From: Paramagnetospirillum caucaseum
GTDB lineage: Bacteria > Pseudomonadota > Alphaproteobacteria > Rhodospirillales > Magnetospirillaceae
Direction of reading: 5' to 3'
Length of the DNA: 64,000 nucleotides
Assembly: GCF_000342045.1 (NCBI RefSeq)
Contig: NZ_AONQ01000018.1
Span: 1 to 64,000, forward strand
A program made the translations under genes and the position numbers. The notes beneath the pieces were generated by a model. The model saw only the letters and a list, made by a program, of their open reading frames with translations, did not search any database and was not told the DNA's origin. Every line of letters starts with the position of its first letter. Position 1 is the stretch's first letter. Below are positions 32,337-46,052 of the stretch, piece after piece.

Positions 32337-32738
32337 TCAGGCGACCGCGGCGGCCATGGCTTCGGCGACCAGGGCGAGGCGCAGGGCATGAGCCTTGTCC
32401 CGCTCGTTGCCGGCGTCGTCCAGGGCTTCCTTGGCGGTCTTCTTGCGGGCCTCGGCCATCTCGGCGGTCAGCTCGTTCACCGGAATGGCTTCCTCGGCCA
32501 GCACGGTGATGCGCTCCTCGTTGACCTCGGCGAAGCCGCCGGCCACGAAGATCGACGACGAGACCTTGCCGCCGTCATGGATGTCGATGACACCCGGACG
32601 CACGGTGGTGATCATCGGGGCGTGCAGCGCCATGGCACCGAAGTCGCCTTCGCTGCCCGGCACCACGACCATGTCCACCTTGGACGAAACCAGAAGCTTC
32701 GCCGGGGACACCAATTCGAACTGAATCTTGTCGGCCAT
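32337..32738 (-). CDS. atpC: ATP synthase F1 subunit epsilon
   Basis: 133 residues. N-terminal beta-sandwich with FELVSPAKLLVSSKVDMVVV and PGSEGDFGAMALHAPMITTV (quoted in part), then the two-helix C-terminal hairpin. It is part of the central stalk and can inhibit ATP hydrolysis. Last gene of atpHAGDC, 64 bases downstream of atpD, followed by a terminator. Confidence 0.97.
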   Translation of the reverse strand: MADKIQFELVSPAKLLVSSKVDMVVVPGSEGDFGAMALHAPMITTVRPGVIDIHDGGKVSSSIFVAGGFAEVNEERITVLAEEAIPVNELTAEMAEARKKTAKEALDDAGNERDKAHALRLALVAEAMAAAVA

Positions 32739-32802
32739 GCCGCGATTCCTTCAACCTGTCTTGAAGGGGTGGGCGAACCCACCCCTGTCATTGCCGAAAG
32801 CC

Positions 32803-34236
<1,434 letters not shown>

Positions 34237-34247
34237 CTAGTCTTCCG

Positions 34248-35132
34248 TCACAGCGCTTCGGCGCCGGAGATGATTTCGATCAGTTCCTTGGTGATCTGGG
34301 CCTGGCGAGACCGGTTGTACTTGATCGCCAAGGCATTGATCATGTCGCCCGCGTTGCGAGTCGCGTTGTCCATCGCGGTCATGCGCGCGCCCTGCTCCGA
34401 GGCCTGGCTTTCCAGCAAGGCACGGAACATCTGGGTAGCCAGATTGCGCGGCAGGATCTCGGCCAGGATTTCCTCTTCGCTGGGCTCGAACTCGTAGATG
34501 GCCTTGGGTCCGGTGTCGGACTTGGCGGCCTGTTCGGGCACCGGGAAGGGAATCACCTGCTGGCGGGTCACTTCCTGTGCGATAGCCGATTTGAACTTGT
34601 TGTAGACCACGGTGCAGACATCGAATTCCTCAGCCTCGAACATGGCGGAGATCTGCGACGCGACCTGGTCGGCCTCGGCGAAGACGATGCCCTTGCGGCC
34701 CAACTGCTCGAAGCCTTCGATCATGTACTGGCCGTAGTCGCGGCGCAGCTGCTCGCGGGCCTTGCGGCCCACCGGCATGATCTTGACGATCTTGCCCTGC
34801 TTCAACAGGTCGGCGGCCATCGCCTTGGTGGCGCGGACGATCGACGAGTTGAAGCCGCCGCACAGACCGCGATCAGCGGTCACCGCGACAAGCAGATGCA
34901 CCTTGTCTGCTCCGGTGCCGGTGAGCATGCGGGGCGCGCCGCTTTGCCCGGCCAGCGAGGCGGCCAGGGTGCCCAGCATGCGCTCCATGCGCTCGGCGAA
35001 CGGCCGAGCCGCTTCCGCCGCGGTTTGCGCGCGGCGGAGCTTCGAGGCAGCGACCATCTTCATGGCGGACGTGATCTTGCGCGTCGATTTGACGCTCACG
35101 ATCTTCATCCGCAGGTCCTTGAGACTCGCCAT
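34248..35132 (-). CDS. atpG: ATP synthase F1 subunit gamma
   Basis: 294 residues. The N-terminal helix [20 protein letters not shown] and the C-terminal helix with [20 protein letters not shown] are the coiled-coil rotor ends; [14 protein letters not shown] is the Rossmann-like part. It is the rotor shaft linking F1 to the c-ring. A gap of 20-22 bases separates it from each neighbour. Confidence 0.98.
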   Translation of the reverse strand: MASLKDLRMKIVSVKSTRKITSAMKMVAASKLRRAQTAAEAARPFAERMERMLGTLAASLAGQSGAPRMLTGTGADKVHLLVAVTADRGLCGGFNSSIVRATKAMAADLLKQGKIVKIMPVGRKAREQLRRDYGQYMIEGFEQLGRKGIVFAEADQVASQISAMFEAEEFDVCTVVYNKFKSAIAQEVTRQQVIPFPVPEQAAKSDTGPKAIYEFEPSEEEILAEILPRNLATQMFRALLESQASEQGARMTAMDNATRNAGDMINALAIKYNRSRQAQITKELIEIISGAEAL

Positions 35133-35154
35133 AACCTAAACTCCCACGGGACGG

Positions 35155-36684
35155 TTAAGCGAAGGTCTTGGAGAACGCGTCGAGGAACGCCTTGAGCTTC
35201 TCTTCGGTCTGGGCGCTGATCTGCTTCTCGGTGGCGATGGCGGTCAGGACGTCCGGCGCCTTCGACTTGATTTCCGACAGCAGGGACGATTCGAAGCGGC
35301 CGACCTGGCGCACGTCGATCTTGTCCAGATAGCCCTTCACACCGGCGTAGATGGAAATGACTTCCTCTTCGGTGGCCATGGGCGAGAACTGCGGCTGCTT
35401 CAGCAGCTCGGTCAGACGCGCGCCACGGGCCAGCAGCTTCTGGGTGGCCGGGTCCAGGTCGGAAGCGAACTGCGCGAAAGCAGCCATTTCACGATACTGG
35501 GCCAGTTCCAGCTTGATCGAGCCCGCGACCTGCTTCATCGCCTTGATCTGGGCGGCGGAGCCGACGCGCGACACCGACAGACCGACGTTCACGGCCGGGC
35601 GGATGCCCTTATAGAACAGTTCGGTTTCCAGGAAGATCTGGCCGTCGGTGATCGAGATCACGTTGGTGGGGATGTAGGCCGACACGTCGTTGGCCTGGGT
35701 CTCGATGACCGGCAGGGCGGTCAGCGAGCCGGCACCGGCGGCGTCGCCCATCTTGGCGGCGCGCTCGAGCAGGCGCGAGTGCAGGTAGAACACGTCGCCG
35801 GGATAGGCTTCGCGGCCCGGCGGGCGGCGGAGCAGCAGCGACATCTGGCGATAGGCGACGGCCTGCTTGGAGAGATCATCATAGATGATCAGGGCATGCA
35901 TGCCGTTGTCGCGGAAGTACTCGCCCATGGTGCAGCCGGCGTAAGGCGCGATGAACTGCAGCGGAGCGGGCTCCGAGGCGGTCGCGGCCACCACGATGGT
36001 GTATTCCATGGCGCCGTAATCGGTCAGGGTCTTGACGATCTGGGCGACGGTGGAGCGCTTCTGGCCGACGGCGACGTAGATGCAGAACAGCTTCGCCTTC
36101 TCGTCGTTGGCGTCGTGCCAGCGCTTCTGGTTGATGATGGTGTCGACCAGGATGGCGGTCTTGCCGGTCTGGCGGTCACCGATGACCAGCTCGCGCTGAC
36201 CGCGGCCGATCGGGATCAGGGCGTCCACGGCCTTGATGCCGGTGGACATGGGCTCGTGCACCGACTTGCGCGGGATGATGCCCGGCGCCTTGACGTCGAC
36301 GCGCTGACGCGACGCCGCCTCGATGGGGCCCTTGCCGTCGATGGGATTGCCCAGGGCGTCGACGACGCGGCCGAGCAGGCCCTTGCCGACCGGGACGTCC
36401 ACGATGGAGCCGGTCCGCTTGACGACGTCGCCTTCCTTGATGTTGCGGTCGTCGCCGAAGATCACGACACCGACATTGTCGGTCTCGAGGTTCAGCGCCA
36501 TACCCTTGATGCCACCCGGGAATTCGACCATCTCGCCGGCCTGGACCTTGTCGAGGCCGTGCACGCGGGCGATGCCGTCACCGACAGACAGCACCTGACC
36601 GACCTCGGCAACTTCCGCCTCGGTCCCGAAGGTGGCGATCTGTTGCTTGAGGATTGCGGAGATCTCCGCGGCGCGGATTTCCAT
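35155..36684 (-). CDS. atpA: ATP synthase F1 subunit alpha
   Basis: 509 residues. P-loop [13 protein letters not shown], and the alpha signature [20 protein letters not shown] with the arginine-finger region [10 protein letters not shown]. Non-catalytic nucleotide-binding subunit that alternates with beta. Its ATG overlaps the atpH stop codon (TAATG), consistent with coupled translation. Confidence 0.99.
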   Translation of the reverse strand: MEIRAAEISAILKQQIATFGTEAEVAEVGQVLSVGDGIARVHGLDKVQAGEMVEFPGGIKGMALNLETDNVGVVIFGDDRNIKEGDVVKRTGSIVDVPVGKGLLGRVVDALGNPIDGKGPIEAASRQRVDVKAPGIIPRKSVHEPMSTGIKAVDALIPIGRGQRELVIGDRQTGKTAILVDTIINQKRWHDANDEKAKLFCIYVAVGQKRSTVAQIVKTLTDYGAMEYTIVVAATASEPAPLQFIAPYAGCTMGEYFRDNGMHALIIYDDLSKQAVAYRQMSLLLRRPPGREAYPGDVFYLHSRLLERAAKMGDAAGAGSLTALPVIETQANDVSAYIPTNVISITDGQIFLETELFYKGIRPAVNVGLSVSRVGSAAQIKAMKQVAGSIKLELAQYREMAAFAQFASDLDPATQKLLARGARLTELLKQPQFSPMATEEEVISIYAGVKGYLDKIDVRQVGRFESSLLSEIKSKAPDVLTAIATEKQISAQTEEKLKAFLDAFSKTFA

Positions 36685-37238
36685 TATCCAACCCCTTTCA
36701 TAGCGAGCTTGAGATGCTGCAGCTTCGTCTTCAACGAGCTGTCAACCATGCGGGAACCGACCTGAACCACCAAGCCGCCCAGCAAGCTGGGATCGACCTT
36801 GACTTCAACGGCGACATTGCCGCCGAAGGCCGCCTTGAGGGCGGTGGTGAGGGCGTCTTGCTGGGCCGGCGTGAGAGAAACGGCGGAAGCCACCGTCGCG
36901 GACTTTTCGCCGCGACGGGCCGCCAACCGGCCGAGATAGGAAGCGATCACCCCGTAAAGGGTGAACAGCCGGCGGTTCTTGGCCGCCAGCCCGAGAAACT
37001 TGGAGGTCAGCTCCGAGAAGCCGGCGGCCTTGGCGATGGCGGCAATCGCCGCCCCCTGCTGCTCGCGGCTCAGAACGGGGCTGTCGACGAGCCGGCGCAG
37101 GTCGGCGCTTTCGCGCAGCATGGCCTGGAGCGTCTTGAGGTCACCAGCCACCTGGTCGAGCGAACCGGAAGAATCGGCCAACTCGAAGAGAGCGGTGGCG
37201 TAGCGGTCGGCGATCACGCCAATAGTTTCGGAAGGCAC
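36684..37238 (-). CDS. atpH: ATP synthase F1 subunit delta
   Basis: 184 residues from the GTG at 37238. This gives [20 protein letters not shown], matching the delta N-terminus, with AAGGAC nine bases upstream on the minus strand; the longer in-frame ATG at 37310 adds an unlikely extension. The C-terminus [21 protein letters not shown] is the stator-contact block. It joins F1 to the peripheral stalk. First gene of the operon. Confidence 0.95.
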   Translation of the reverse strand: MPSETIGVIADRYATALFELADSSGSLDQVAGDLKTLQAMLRESADLRRLVDSPVLSREQQGAAIAAIAKAAGFSELTSKFLGLAAKNRRLFTLYGVIASYLGRLAARRGEKSATVASAVSLTPAQQDALTTALKAAFGGNVAVEVKVDPSLLGGLVVQVGSRMVDSSLKTKLQHLKLAMKGVG

Positions 37239-37340
37239 CTGGGCAAGTCCTTGGATAGGGTCGAACCGGCAGCCGTAACCTATTGAAAGGCAACATAATT
37301 CTGGCGCCATCAGGAAAGGCCCCCCTGTCGGCGCGTCGGT

Positions 37341-37369
37341 TAACTAGCACATCGGGTTTTGCGTTGCAA
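37341..37369 (-). promoter_or_regulatory. Probable sigma70-type promoter of atpHAGDC
   Basis: On the minus strand TTGCAA (37369-37364), a 17-base spacer and TAGTTA (37346-37341) fit the -35/-10 pattern. Transcription would begin near 37334, leaving a leader of roughly 95 bases before the GTG of atpH. Confidence 0.55.
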
Positions 37370-37570
37370 GACGACTCCTGCCCATTCGGGGGAGGAGTGC
37401 GAATTATCCTCCCTGCGCCGGGCGCGGGACTGTGGGCAAAATCGGGGGTGGGGACACGGGTGGGCGGACCTACCCGCCGCCAAGCCTCCCGGCCTGATCG
37501 GCAAGGCCCGCGCCCAGGTGCCCGCAAGGACCATTTCAGCCACTCCCCGCGCTCCGGGATGAAGGGGATG

Positions 37571-37633
37571 CGGGCGGGATGCCCACGCTCCGGGCTTGGC
37601 GTCCCTTATGGGAGCGCGGGCGTCCCCGCCCGC
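37571..37633. repeat. GC-rich palindromic intergenic repeat, copy 2
   Basis: CGGGCGGGATGCCCACGCTCC (first part), GGGAGCGCGGGCGTCCCCGCC (last part). Block order matches the copy at 29704-29757 (GGGATGCCC-CGCTCC ... GGAGCGCGG-CGTCCC). Each end can form its own stem, and the CGCTCC/GGAGCG arms pair across. It sits two bases after the recQ stop. Confidence 0.55.
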
Positions 37634-37635
37634 CT

Positions 37636-39465
<1,830 letters not shown>

Positions 39466-39476
39466 GGAGAATCCGG

Positions 39477-41699
39477 TCACATGAAGCTGTAGGGATCGAC
39501 GTCCACCTGGACGCGCACGCTCTTGGGGGGAACGGCGCGGTCCAGCCAGTCGCGCAGCAGGGCCTGAAGGTTCACCGTGCGGGCGCTCTGCACCAGGAAG
39601 CGGCGGCGGTGGCGACCGCGCAGCAGGGCCATGGGGGCTGGGGCCGGCCCCAGCACCTGCACGTCTTCGGCCCGGGGCGCCGCCTTGGCCAGGGTGCGGG
39701 CGTAGGACTCCACCACCCCGACGTCCAGCCCCGACAGGATCAGGGCGGCGAGGCGGCCATAGGGCGGCATGCCGGCGGCGCGGCGCAGATCGGCTTCGCG
39801 GGCGATGAAGGCGTCGCGCTCGCCCGAGCGCAGGGCGCGCATCACCGGGTGGTCGGGCTGATAGGTCTGCAGCAGCACCCGGCCGGGACGCTCGGCGCGC
39901 CCGGCGCGGCCCGCCACCTGGGAGAGCAGCTGGTGGGTGCGCTCGCCCGCCCGCAGGTCGCCGCCCTCCAGCCCCAGATCGGCGTCCACCACGCCGACCA
40001 GGGTCAGCATGGGAAAGTGATAGCCCTTGGCGACGATCTGGGTGCCGACCAGCAGGTCGATCTCGTGGTCGGAGACCCGGCGGACGAACTCGGCGGCGGC
40101 ATGGGGGCCGGAACAGGTGTCCGACGTCATCACCGCGATGCGGGCGGCGGGGAACAGCAGGGCGGCCTCCTCCGCCACCCTTTCCACGCCGGGGCCGCAG
40201 GCGGCGAAATTGGCCTCGGCCTCGCATTCCGGGCATTTGGGCGGCAGACGGATGTGATGGCCGCAATGGTGACAGATCAGCCTGCCTGCCGAGCGGTGCT
40301 CCACCAGCCAGGCGGTGCAATGGGGGCATTGCAGCCGGTGGCCGCAGGTGCGGCACAGCGTCAGCGGCGCATAGCCCCGGCGGTTGAGGTAGAGCATGGC
40401 CTGCTCGCCCGCCGCCATCACCTCTTCCAGCGCCTCGACCAGCCGGGGCGACAGCCAGCGGCCCCTGGGCGGGGGAAAGCGGCGCAGATCCACCGGCACG
40501 ATGTCGGGCATCACGGCGCCCGCATGGCGGTCGGGCAGGTGGACCAGGCGGTAGCGTCCGGCCTGGACGTTGGCCAGGCTCTCCAGCGAGGGGGTGGCCG
40601 AGGCCAGCACCGCCGGAAAGCCGCCCAGCCGGGCGCGGACCACCGCCATGTCGCGGGCGTGGTAGCAGACGTGGTCCTCCTGCTTGAAGGCCTGGTCGTG
40701 CTCCTCGTCCACCACGATCAGGCCGAGGTCCCTGAACGGCAGGAACAGGCCCGAGCGGGCGCCGACCACGATGGCGGCCTCGCCCGAGGCCACCGCCCGC
40801 CAGGTCTTGCGCCGGGTGGAATCGCCCAGGTCGGAATGCCACATGGCGGGCTTGACCCCGAAGCGACGGCGGAAACGGTCCAGCCACTGGGCGGAAAGCG
40901 CGATCTCGGGCAGCAACACCAGCACCTGCCGTCCCTGCGCCAGGCATGCCGCCACCGCCTCGAAATACACCTCGGTCTTGCCCGAGCCGGTGACGCCGTC
41001 GATCAGGAGCACCGAGAAGCCGCCCCCCAAGGCGGCGACCAGGGCGTCGGCCCCCTCCTGCTGACCCGGCGACAGCTCGGCGCGCGGCGCCGCGAGGTCG
41101 GGGGACGCGAAGGCGGGCGGCGGCGGCAGTTCCACGCTTTCCAGGGCGCCGGCCTCGACCAGTCCCTTGACCACCGCCGGCCCCACCCCGGCCTCGCGGG
41201 CGAGATCGGCGGCGGACAGCGGCGGCAGGCGTCCGGCCGCCGCCATCACCTTGCGCCGCGCGGGGGTGTCCTTGAAATCGGGAATCGCGGCGGCGAGACG
41301 CAGCCCCAGATGGGGCGGAACGGGCTCCAGGGCCGAGGGCACGCTCATGGCCATCTTCAGCACCGCGCCGGGCGGCGCCATGGTGTAGGCCGCCACCCAA
41401 TCGACGAAGCGCCGCGTCACCTCGGGCAGCCGGGGCGCGGCGAGGCGCCGCGCCACCGGGCGCAGTTTCGCCGCGTCGACCTTGCCGTCGCCCGCTCCCC
41501 AGACCACGCCCGCCACCAAACGGCCGGCCAGCGGCACCTCGACGAAATCGCCGGGCTGCAACGCCTCGGCTCCCACCGCGTAATCGTAGGCCCCACCCAG
41601 GGGTAGGGGCAGCATCACGGCGACACGTTGTCCAGGGTTGAACAAACTGTGAGCCGGATTGAGCAGGGAGGGGGTTGAAGTGGCGGACATGGCGTGCAT
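39477..41699 (-). CDS. priA: Primosomal protein N' (replication restart helicase PriA)
   Basis: 740 residues. N-terminal DNA-binding region ([20 protein letters not shown]), Walker [12 protein letters not shown] near 225, DEEH motif, and a zinc-binding block with four CxxC pairs ([22 protein letters not shown]). It recognises stalled forks and reloads the replisome. ATG 41699 is the longest; ATG 41690 is close by. The next gene upstream (DUF484) is divergent, an arrangement often seen in Alphaproteobacteria. Confidence 0.95.
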   Translation of the reverse strand: MHAMSATSTPSLLNPAHSLFNPGQRVAVMLPLPLGGAYDYAVGAEALQPGDFVEVPLAGRLVAGVVWGAGDGKVDAAKLRPVARRLAAPRLPEVTRRFVDWVAAYTMAPPGAVLKMAMSVPSALEPVPPHLGLRLAAAIPDFKDTPARRKVMAAAGRLPPLSAADLAREAGVGPAVVKGLVEAGALESVELPPPPAFASPDLAAPRAELSPGQQEGADALVAALGGGFSVLLIDGVTGSGKTEVYFEAVAACLAQGRQVLVLLPEIALSAQWLDRFRRRFGVKPAMWHSDLGDSTRRKTWRAVASGEAAIVVGARSGLFLPFRDLGLIVVDEEHDQAFKQEDHVCYHARDMAVVRARLGGFPAVLASATPSLESLANVQAGRYRLVHLPDRHAGAVMPDIVPVDLRRFPPPRGRWLSPRLVEALEEVMAAGEQAMLYLNRRGYAPLTLCRTCGHRLQCPHCTAWLVEHRSAGRLICHHCGHHIRLPPKCPECEAEANFAACGPGVERVAEEAALLFPAARIAVMTSDTCSGPHAAAEFVRRVSDHEIDLLVGTQIVAKGYHFPMLTLVGVVDADLGLEGGDLRAGERTHQLLSQVAGRAGRAERPGRVLLQTYQPDHPVMRALRSGERDAFIAREADLRRAAGMPPYGRLAALILSGLDVGVVESYARTLAKAAPRAEDVQVLGPAPAPMALLRGRHRRRFLVQSARTVNLQALLRDWLDRAVPPKSVRVQVDVDPYSFM

Positions 41700-41740
41700 A
41701 AGCTACGGAACAAGGGAGAACCAGGGAAGGGATATTGGTC

Positions 41741-42454
41741 ATGGCGCGCAAGCGCGACGACGCCGCGTTGCATCTGCCGCTGCCCGACGAACGGCAGGTC
41801 ATGGCGTTTCTCAAGGCCCAGCCCGATTTCCTGGTCCGTCACCCCGACCTGCTGCTGTCGCTGTCGCCGCCGTCGCGCTGGGCCGAGGACGACGGCGTGC
41901 TGGACATGCAGGTGTTCATGATCGACCGCCTGCGGGACGAGGTGGAGCGGGTCAAGGGCGCCGCCGAGACCCTGATCCACACCAGCCGTTCCAACATGTC
42001 GATCCAGACCCGCACCCATCGCGCCGTGCTGTCCATCCTGGGCGCCGACAGCATGGCCGAACTGGTCGAGGCGGTGTCCGACGACCTGCCCGCGCTGCTG
42101 GACGTGGACGTGGCGACGCTGTGTTTCGAGAAGCCCGAGGGCTCCCTACCCGAATTGCTGGCCCCTGGCATCCTCACCCTGCCGGTGGGCACCGTCGCCA
42201 AGATCATGGGCGGCGCCGACCGCGACTGCGCGCTCACCGAGGAAATGCCGGGCGATCCCGCCCTGTTCGGCGACGGCGCCGGGCTGGTGCAGTCCTCGGC
42301 GGTGGTCCGCCTGTCGCCGGGCGGACGCTCCCCCGATGGGGTGATGGCCCTGGGCTCGCGCCACGGGCGGACCTTCCATGCCGGCCAGGCCACCGAACTG
42401 ATCACCTTCCTGGCCCGCGTGGCCGAGTGTTCGGTGCGGCGCTTCGTGGGGTAG
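41741..42454 (+). CDS. DUF484 family protein
   Basis: 237 residues. [20 protein letters not shown] near 23-42 is the DUF484 opening, and a GAF-like domain follows, ending [18 protein letters not shown]484 genes commonly lie beside xerC; function unknown. ATG 41741 is supported by GGAAGGGA 9-16 bases upstream. Divergent from priA with 41 bases between. Confidence 0.9.
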   Translation: MARKRDDAALHLPLPDERQVMAFLKAQPDFLVRHPDLLLSLSPPSRWAEDDGVLDMQVFMIDRLRDEVERVKGAAETLIHTSRSNMSIQTRTHRAVLSILGADSMAELVEAVSDDLPALLDVDVATLCFEKPEGSLPELLAPGILTLPVGTVAKIMGGADRDCALTEEMPGDPALFGDGAGLVQSSAVVRLSPGGRSPDGVMALGSRHGRTFHAGQATELITFLARVAECSVRRFVG

Positions 42455-42480
42455 ATCGCGTTCGCGGAAGGGAGGATCGC

Positions 42481-42858
42481 ATGGATTTCATGACCGCCGT
42501 CAAGACCTGCCTGGGCAAGTACGCCACCTTCCAGGGCCGCGCCGCGCGTTCCGAGTACTGGTTCTTCACCCTGTTCAACATCATCCTCAGCATGATCGCC
42601 TCGGTGATCGCCGGGGCCTCCCTGGGCGTGCTGTCGGTCCTGCCCATGATCCTGATGATCGGCCTGTTCCTGCCGACCCTGGCGGTTTCCATCCGACGGC
42701 TGCACGACCTGGATAAGCCGGGCTGGTGGTTCCTGATCATCCTGGTTCCGGTGGTCGGCGGCCTGGTGCTGCTGTGGTGGTTCTGCCGGCGCGGCACCGA
42801 GGGGCAGAACATGTTCGGCAGCGATCCGCTGTGGACCGCCCTGACCTCCGCGCCGTAA
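42481..42858 (+). CDS. DUF805 family inner-membrane protein
   Basis: 125 residues. FQGRAARSEYWFFTLFN and SIRRLHDLDKPGWWFL are DUF805 hallmarks, with three or four hydrophobic segments. The C-terminal FCRRGTEGQNMFGSDP is also typical. Role unknown. A Shine-Dalgarno GGGAGG precedes the ATG; it lies between DUF484 and xerC, probably in one unit. Confidence 0.92.
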   Translation: MDFMTAVKTCLGKYATFQGRAARSEYWFFTLFNIILSMIASVIAGASLGVLSVLPMILMIGLFLPTLAVSIRRLHDLDKPGWWFLIILVPVVGGLVLLWWFCRRGTEGQNMFGSDPLWTALTSAP

Positions 42859-42871
42859 TCCCCGGCCGGCC

Positions 42872-43816
42872 ATGCCCCCCATCCCCATCCATTTCGCGGC
42901 CAAGGCCGATCTGGCGCGGGCGGTGGAATCCTGGTGGCAATGGCTGGGGGCGGAGAAGCGCGCCTCGTCCCACACCCTGGACGGCTATGGCCGCGATCTG
43001 GCGGCCTTTCTCGGCTTCCTGACCGACCACCTGGGGGGCGAACCCGATCTGGCCGCCCTGGCCGGGCTGGGGGCGGGGGATTTCCGCGCCTTCCTGGCCC
43101 GGCGCACCGATGACGGGCTGGGGCGGTCGTCCCTGGCGCGGCTGATGTCCACCCTGCGCGGTTTCTTCAAGTTCCTCGACCGCCACGGCCTGGTCCACAA
43201 CCCGGCCATCACGGCAGTGAAGTCGCCGCGTCCGCCCAAATCCGTCCCCAAGCCGCTGGCCCCCGACGAGGCGCTGGAAGCCCTGTCCAGCGCCGGCGAG
43301 CTGCACGACGAGCCCTGGCTGGCGGCGCGCGACGTGGCGCTGTTCACCCTGCTTTACGGCGCCGGGCTGCGCCTGGGCGAGGCCCTGTCCCTGCTGCGCC
43401 GCGACCTGCCCCGGGGCGATACCATGGTGATCACCGGCAAGGGCAACAAGCAGCGCGTCGTGCCCATCCTGCCCGTGGTCAAAGACGCCATCGCCGATTA
43501 CCTGAAACGCCTGCCCTACCCCGCCGACCCCGACATGCCGCTGTTCCTGGGGGCGCGCGGCGGCCCGCTCAATCCCGGCGTGGTGCAGCGGCAGATGCGG
43601 CGGTTGCGCATCCTGATGGGCCTGCCCGACACCGCCACGCCGCACGCGCTCCGGCATTCCTTCGCCACCCACCTGCTGGCCGGCGGCGGCGACCTGCGCA
43701 CCATCCAGGAATTGCTGGGCCATTCCTCGCTGTCCACCACCCAGCGCTACACCAAGGTGGACGCGGCACGTCTCACCCGCGTCTATCGCGACGCCCATCC
43801 GAGGGCCAAGGCATGA
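42872..43816 (+). CDS. xerC: Tyrosine recombinase XerC
   Basis: 314 residues. The catalytic residues are visible in order: Arg in GAGLRLGEAL, Lys in GKGNKQR, His-x-x-Arg in HALRHSFATHLL, His in LGHSSLSTTQ and Tyr in QRYTKV. The N-terminal SAM-like domain is complete. With XerD it resolves chromosome dimers at dif. XerD is a close alternative; the priA/DUF484 context favours XerC. ATGA overlap with tsaE. Confidence 0.92.
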   Translation: MPPIPIHFAAKADLARAVESWWQWLGAEKRASSHTLDGYGRDLAAFLGFLTDHLGGEPDLAALAGLGAGDFRAFLARRTDDGLGRSSLARLMSTLRGFFKFLDRHGLVHNPAITAVKSPRPPKSVPKPLAPDEALEALSSAGELHDEPWLAARDVALFTLLYGAGLRLGEALSLLRRDLPRGDTMVITGKGNKQRVVPILPVVKDAIADYLKRLPYPADPDMPLFLGARGGPLNPGVVQRQMRRLRILMGLPDTATPHALRHSFATHLLAGGGDLRTIQELLGHSSLSTTQRYTKVDAARLTRVYRDAHPRAKA

Positions 43817-44283
43817 GCCTCGTCGTCTCCTTCGATCTTCCCGCCGAAACCGACACCATCCGTCTCGGCCGGCGGCTGGCGGCGCTGGTGCGCCCCGGCG
43901 ACGTCATCGCCCTGGCCGGCACGCTCGGCACCGGCAAGAGCACCCTGGCCCGCGCCCTGATCCGGGCGCTGACCGACGCGGAGGAAGAGGTGCCCAGCCC
44001 CACCTTCACCCTGGTGCAGCAATACGAGTCCGCCGCCGGGCTGGTCTGGCATTTCGACCTCTACCGGCTGGAGAAGCCCGACGACGCCCTGGAACTGGAC
44101 ATCGAGGAAGCCTTTGCCGACGGCATCAGCCTGATCGAATGGCCGGACCGCCTGGGGCCGCATCTGCCGCGCCGCCGCCTCGAGGTGCTGCTGCACCAGG
44201 GCGAGGCCGGACTCGGCCGCCACGCCACCCTGACCGCCTATGGCCCGTGGGCCGAACGCATCGGAGAATTAGCGCATGAGTGA
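43813..44283 (+). CDS. tsaE: tRNA threonylcarbamoyladenosine biosynthesis ATPase TsaE
   Basis: 156 residues. P-loop GTLGTGKSTLARALIR near 36, EEVPSPTFTLVQQY, the HFDLYRLEKPDD block and SLIEWPDRLG match TsaE. It works with TsaB and TsaD to attach threonylcarbamoyl to A37 of tRNA. Overlaps with xerC and amgK show a compact operon. Confidence 0.95.
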   Translation: MSLVVSFDLPAETDTIRLGRRLAALVRPGDVIALAGTLGTGKSTLARALIRALTDAEEEVPSPTFTLVQQYESAAGLVWHFDLYRLEKPDDALELDIEEAFADGISLIEWPDRLGPHLPRRRLEVLLHQGEAGLGRHATLTAYGPWAERIGELAHE

Positions 44284-45268
44284 GCGCGGGAACCTGATCC
44301 AAGATTTCCTGACCAAAGCCGGCTGGGGCGCGGCGAAGCGCGGCCGGCTGGCCGGCGACGCCAGTTTCCGCCACTACGACCGCCTGATGCTGGACGGTCG
44401 CCCCGCCGTGCTGATGGACGCGCCGCCGCCCAAGGAGGACGTGCGGCCCTTCGTGCGCATCGCGCGGCACCTGAGGGAACTGGGCCTCTCGGCTCCCGAT
44501 CTGCTGGCGGTGGACGAGGAGAACGGCCTGCTGCTGCTGGAGGATCTGGGCGACGCCACCTATACCCGCCTGCTCGACGCCGACCACGATGAGACGGCGC
44601 TCTACCGGCTGGCCACCGACGTGCTGGCCGAGATCGCGGCGCGGCCCGAATCGGTGCTGGCCGGCACGCCGCCCTATGACGACGAGCGGCTGCTGACCGA
44701 GGCCTGCCTGCTGACCGACTGGTACATGCCGGCCATCGGCGCCCGCGACACCGACGCGGCGGCGCGGGCGGAATACGTGGAGATCTGGGAACGCCTGTTC
44801 CCGGTGGCGCGCATGGTGCCCGACACCCTGGTGCTGCGCGATTTCCACGTGGACAACCTGATGCTGCTCGACCGCCCCGGCCTCGCCGCCTGCGGCCTGC
44901 TGGATTTCCAGGACGCGGTGACCGGTCCGGCCACCTACGACCTGATGAGCCTGCTGGAGGACGCGCGGCGCGATATCGACCCGGTGATGGCCGAGATCAT
45001 GAAGGGCCGCTTCCTCAAGCGCTTCCCCGCCCTGGACCGCACCGTGTTCGAGGCCTCGTGGGCGGTGATGGCGGCCCAGCGCCACGCCAAGGTGATCGGC
45101 ATCTTCACGCGGCTGTGCAAGCGCGACGGCAAGCCCGGCTATCTGGTGCACATCCCCCGCGTCTGGCGCCTGCTGGAAGGGGCCTGCAGGCATCCGGTGA
45201 TGGCGGAGCTGGGCCGCTGGCTAGACCGCCACATCCCCACGGAAAGCCGGGGAGTGCCCGCCCCGTGA
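44276..45268 (+). CDS. amgK: N-acetylmuramate/N-acetylglucosamine kinase AmgK
   Basis: 330 residues, APH-fold kinase. N-terminal AGDASFRHYDRLML, hinge area LLLEDLGDATYTRLL, catalytic loop LRDFHVDNLMLLD and metal-binding LLDFQDAVTGPATYDL. The immediate GTGA overlap with a MurU-type nucleotidyltransferase points to AmgK, which phosphorylates MurNAc (and GlcNAc) at C1 in peptidoglycan recycling. A general aminoglycoside phosphotransferase function is unlikely. Confidence 0.88.
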   Translation: MSERGNLIQDFLTKAGWGAAKRGRLAGDASFRHYDRLMLDGRPAVLMDAPPPKEDVRPFVRIARHLRELGLSAPDLLAVDEENGLLLLEDLGDATYTRLLDADHDETALYRLATDVLAEIAARPESVLAGTPPYDDERLLTEACLLTDWYMPAIGARDTDAAARAEYVEIWERLFPVARMVPDTLVLRDFHVDNLMLLDRPGLAACGLLDFQDAVTGPATYDLMSLLEDARRDIDPVMAEIMKGRFLKRFPALDRTVFEASWAVMAAQRHAKVIGIFTRLCKRDGKPGYLVHIPRVWRLLEGACRHPVMAELGRWLDRHIPTESRGVPAP

Positions 45269-45978
45269 GTGCCCACATCACCCACGCCATGGTGCTGGCC
45301 GCCGGATTGGGCCTGCGCATGCGGCCCATCACGCTCGCCATCCCGAAGCCGCTGGTGACGGTGGCGGGGCACACCATGCTGGACCGGGCGCTCGACCATG
45401 TGGAGCGGGCCGGCATCGACGACATCGTGGTCAACACCCACTGGCTGGCCGGCAAGGTGACCGAGCATCTGGCCGGGCGCGGCGGCATCACCCTCTCGCA
45501 CGAGCCGGAGCTGCTGGAGACCGGCGGCGGGGTGGCCAAGGCCCTGCCCCATCTCGGCCACGCCTCGTTCTTCGTGGTCAACAGCGACATCATCTGGACC
45601 GACGGCGACACCCCGGCGCTGGCCCGTCTGGCCCGCATGTGGAACCCGGAGCGCATGGACGCCCTGCTGCTGCTGCAGCCGGTGGAACGCGCCGTGGGCT
45701 ACGAGGGCAAGGGCGACTTCTTCCTGGACGCCGCCGACGTGCCCCGCCGCCGGGGCGAGGCGTCTTCGGCCCCCTATCTTTTCTCCGGCGTCCAGGTGCT
45801 GCATCATCGCCTGTTCGAGGGCGCGCCGGAAGGCCGGTTCTCGCTCAACGTCCTCTACGACCGGGCGGCGGAGCGCAAGCGCCTGTTCGGGCTGGTCCAC
45901 GACGGCGCGTGGTACCATGTGGGCACCCCGGAAACCCTGCCCGAGGTGGAGCGGCTGCTCTCTTCCCCGCAGGTATGA
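45265..45978 (+). CDS. murU: N-acetylmuramate alpha-1-phosphate uridylyltransferase MurU
   Basis: 237 residues, GTG start overlapping amgK. Sugar-nucleotidyltransferase signature LAAGLGLRMRPITLAIPKPL (residues 10-30), and the metal/sugar residues in VVNSDIIWTDG. The C-terminal GAWYHVGTPETLPEVE is typical. It makes UDP-MurNAc from MurNAc-1-phosphate, bypassing de novo synthesis and hence fosfomycin-sensitive MurA. Confidence 0.9.
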   Translation: MSAHITHAMVLAAGLGLRMRPITLAIPKPLVTVAGHTMLDRALDHVERAGIDDIVVNTHWLAGKVTEHLAGRGGITLSHEPELLETGGGVAKALPHLGHASFFVVNSDIIWTDGDTPALARLARMWNPERMDALLLLQPVERAVGYEGKGDFFLDAADVPRRRGEASSAPYLFSGVQVLHHRLFEGAPEGRFSLNVLYDRAAERKRLFGLVHDGAWYHVGTPETLPEVERLLSSPQV

Positions 45979-46052
45979 CAATTCGGCGGGGGTCCATTTG
46001 GGCCATTGCCCCCCGGCCCCGCCTCGGCTAAAAGATTTCGTCGTCGCAACGA

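Larger units (their letters stand above)
37239..37635. other. Gene-free gap between recQ and atpH (397 bases)
   Basis: It contains the probable atp promoter (37341-37369) and a palindromic repeat next to the recQ stop (37571-37633). The stretch 37371-37570 is GC-rich with no supported gene. A 128-residue minus-strand frame here has low-complexity Pro/Arg-rich content and no homologue I recognise. Confidence 0.7.
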
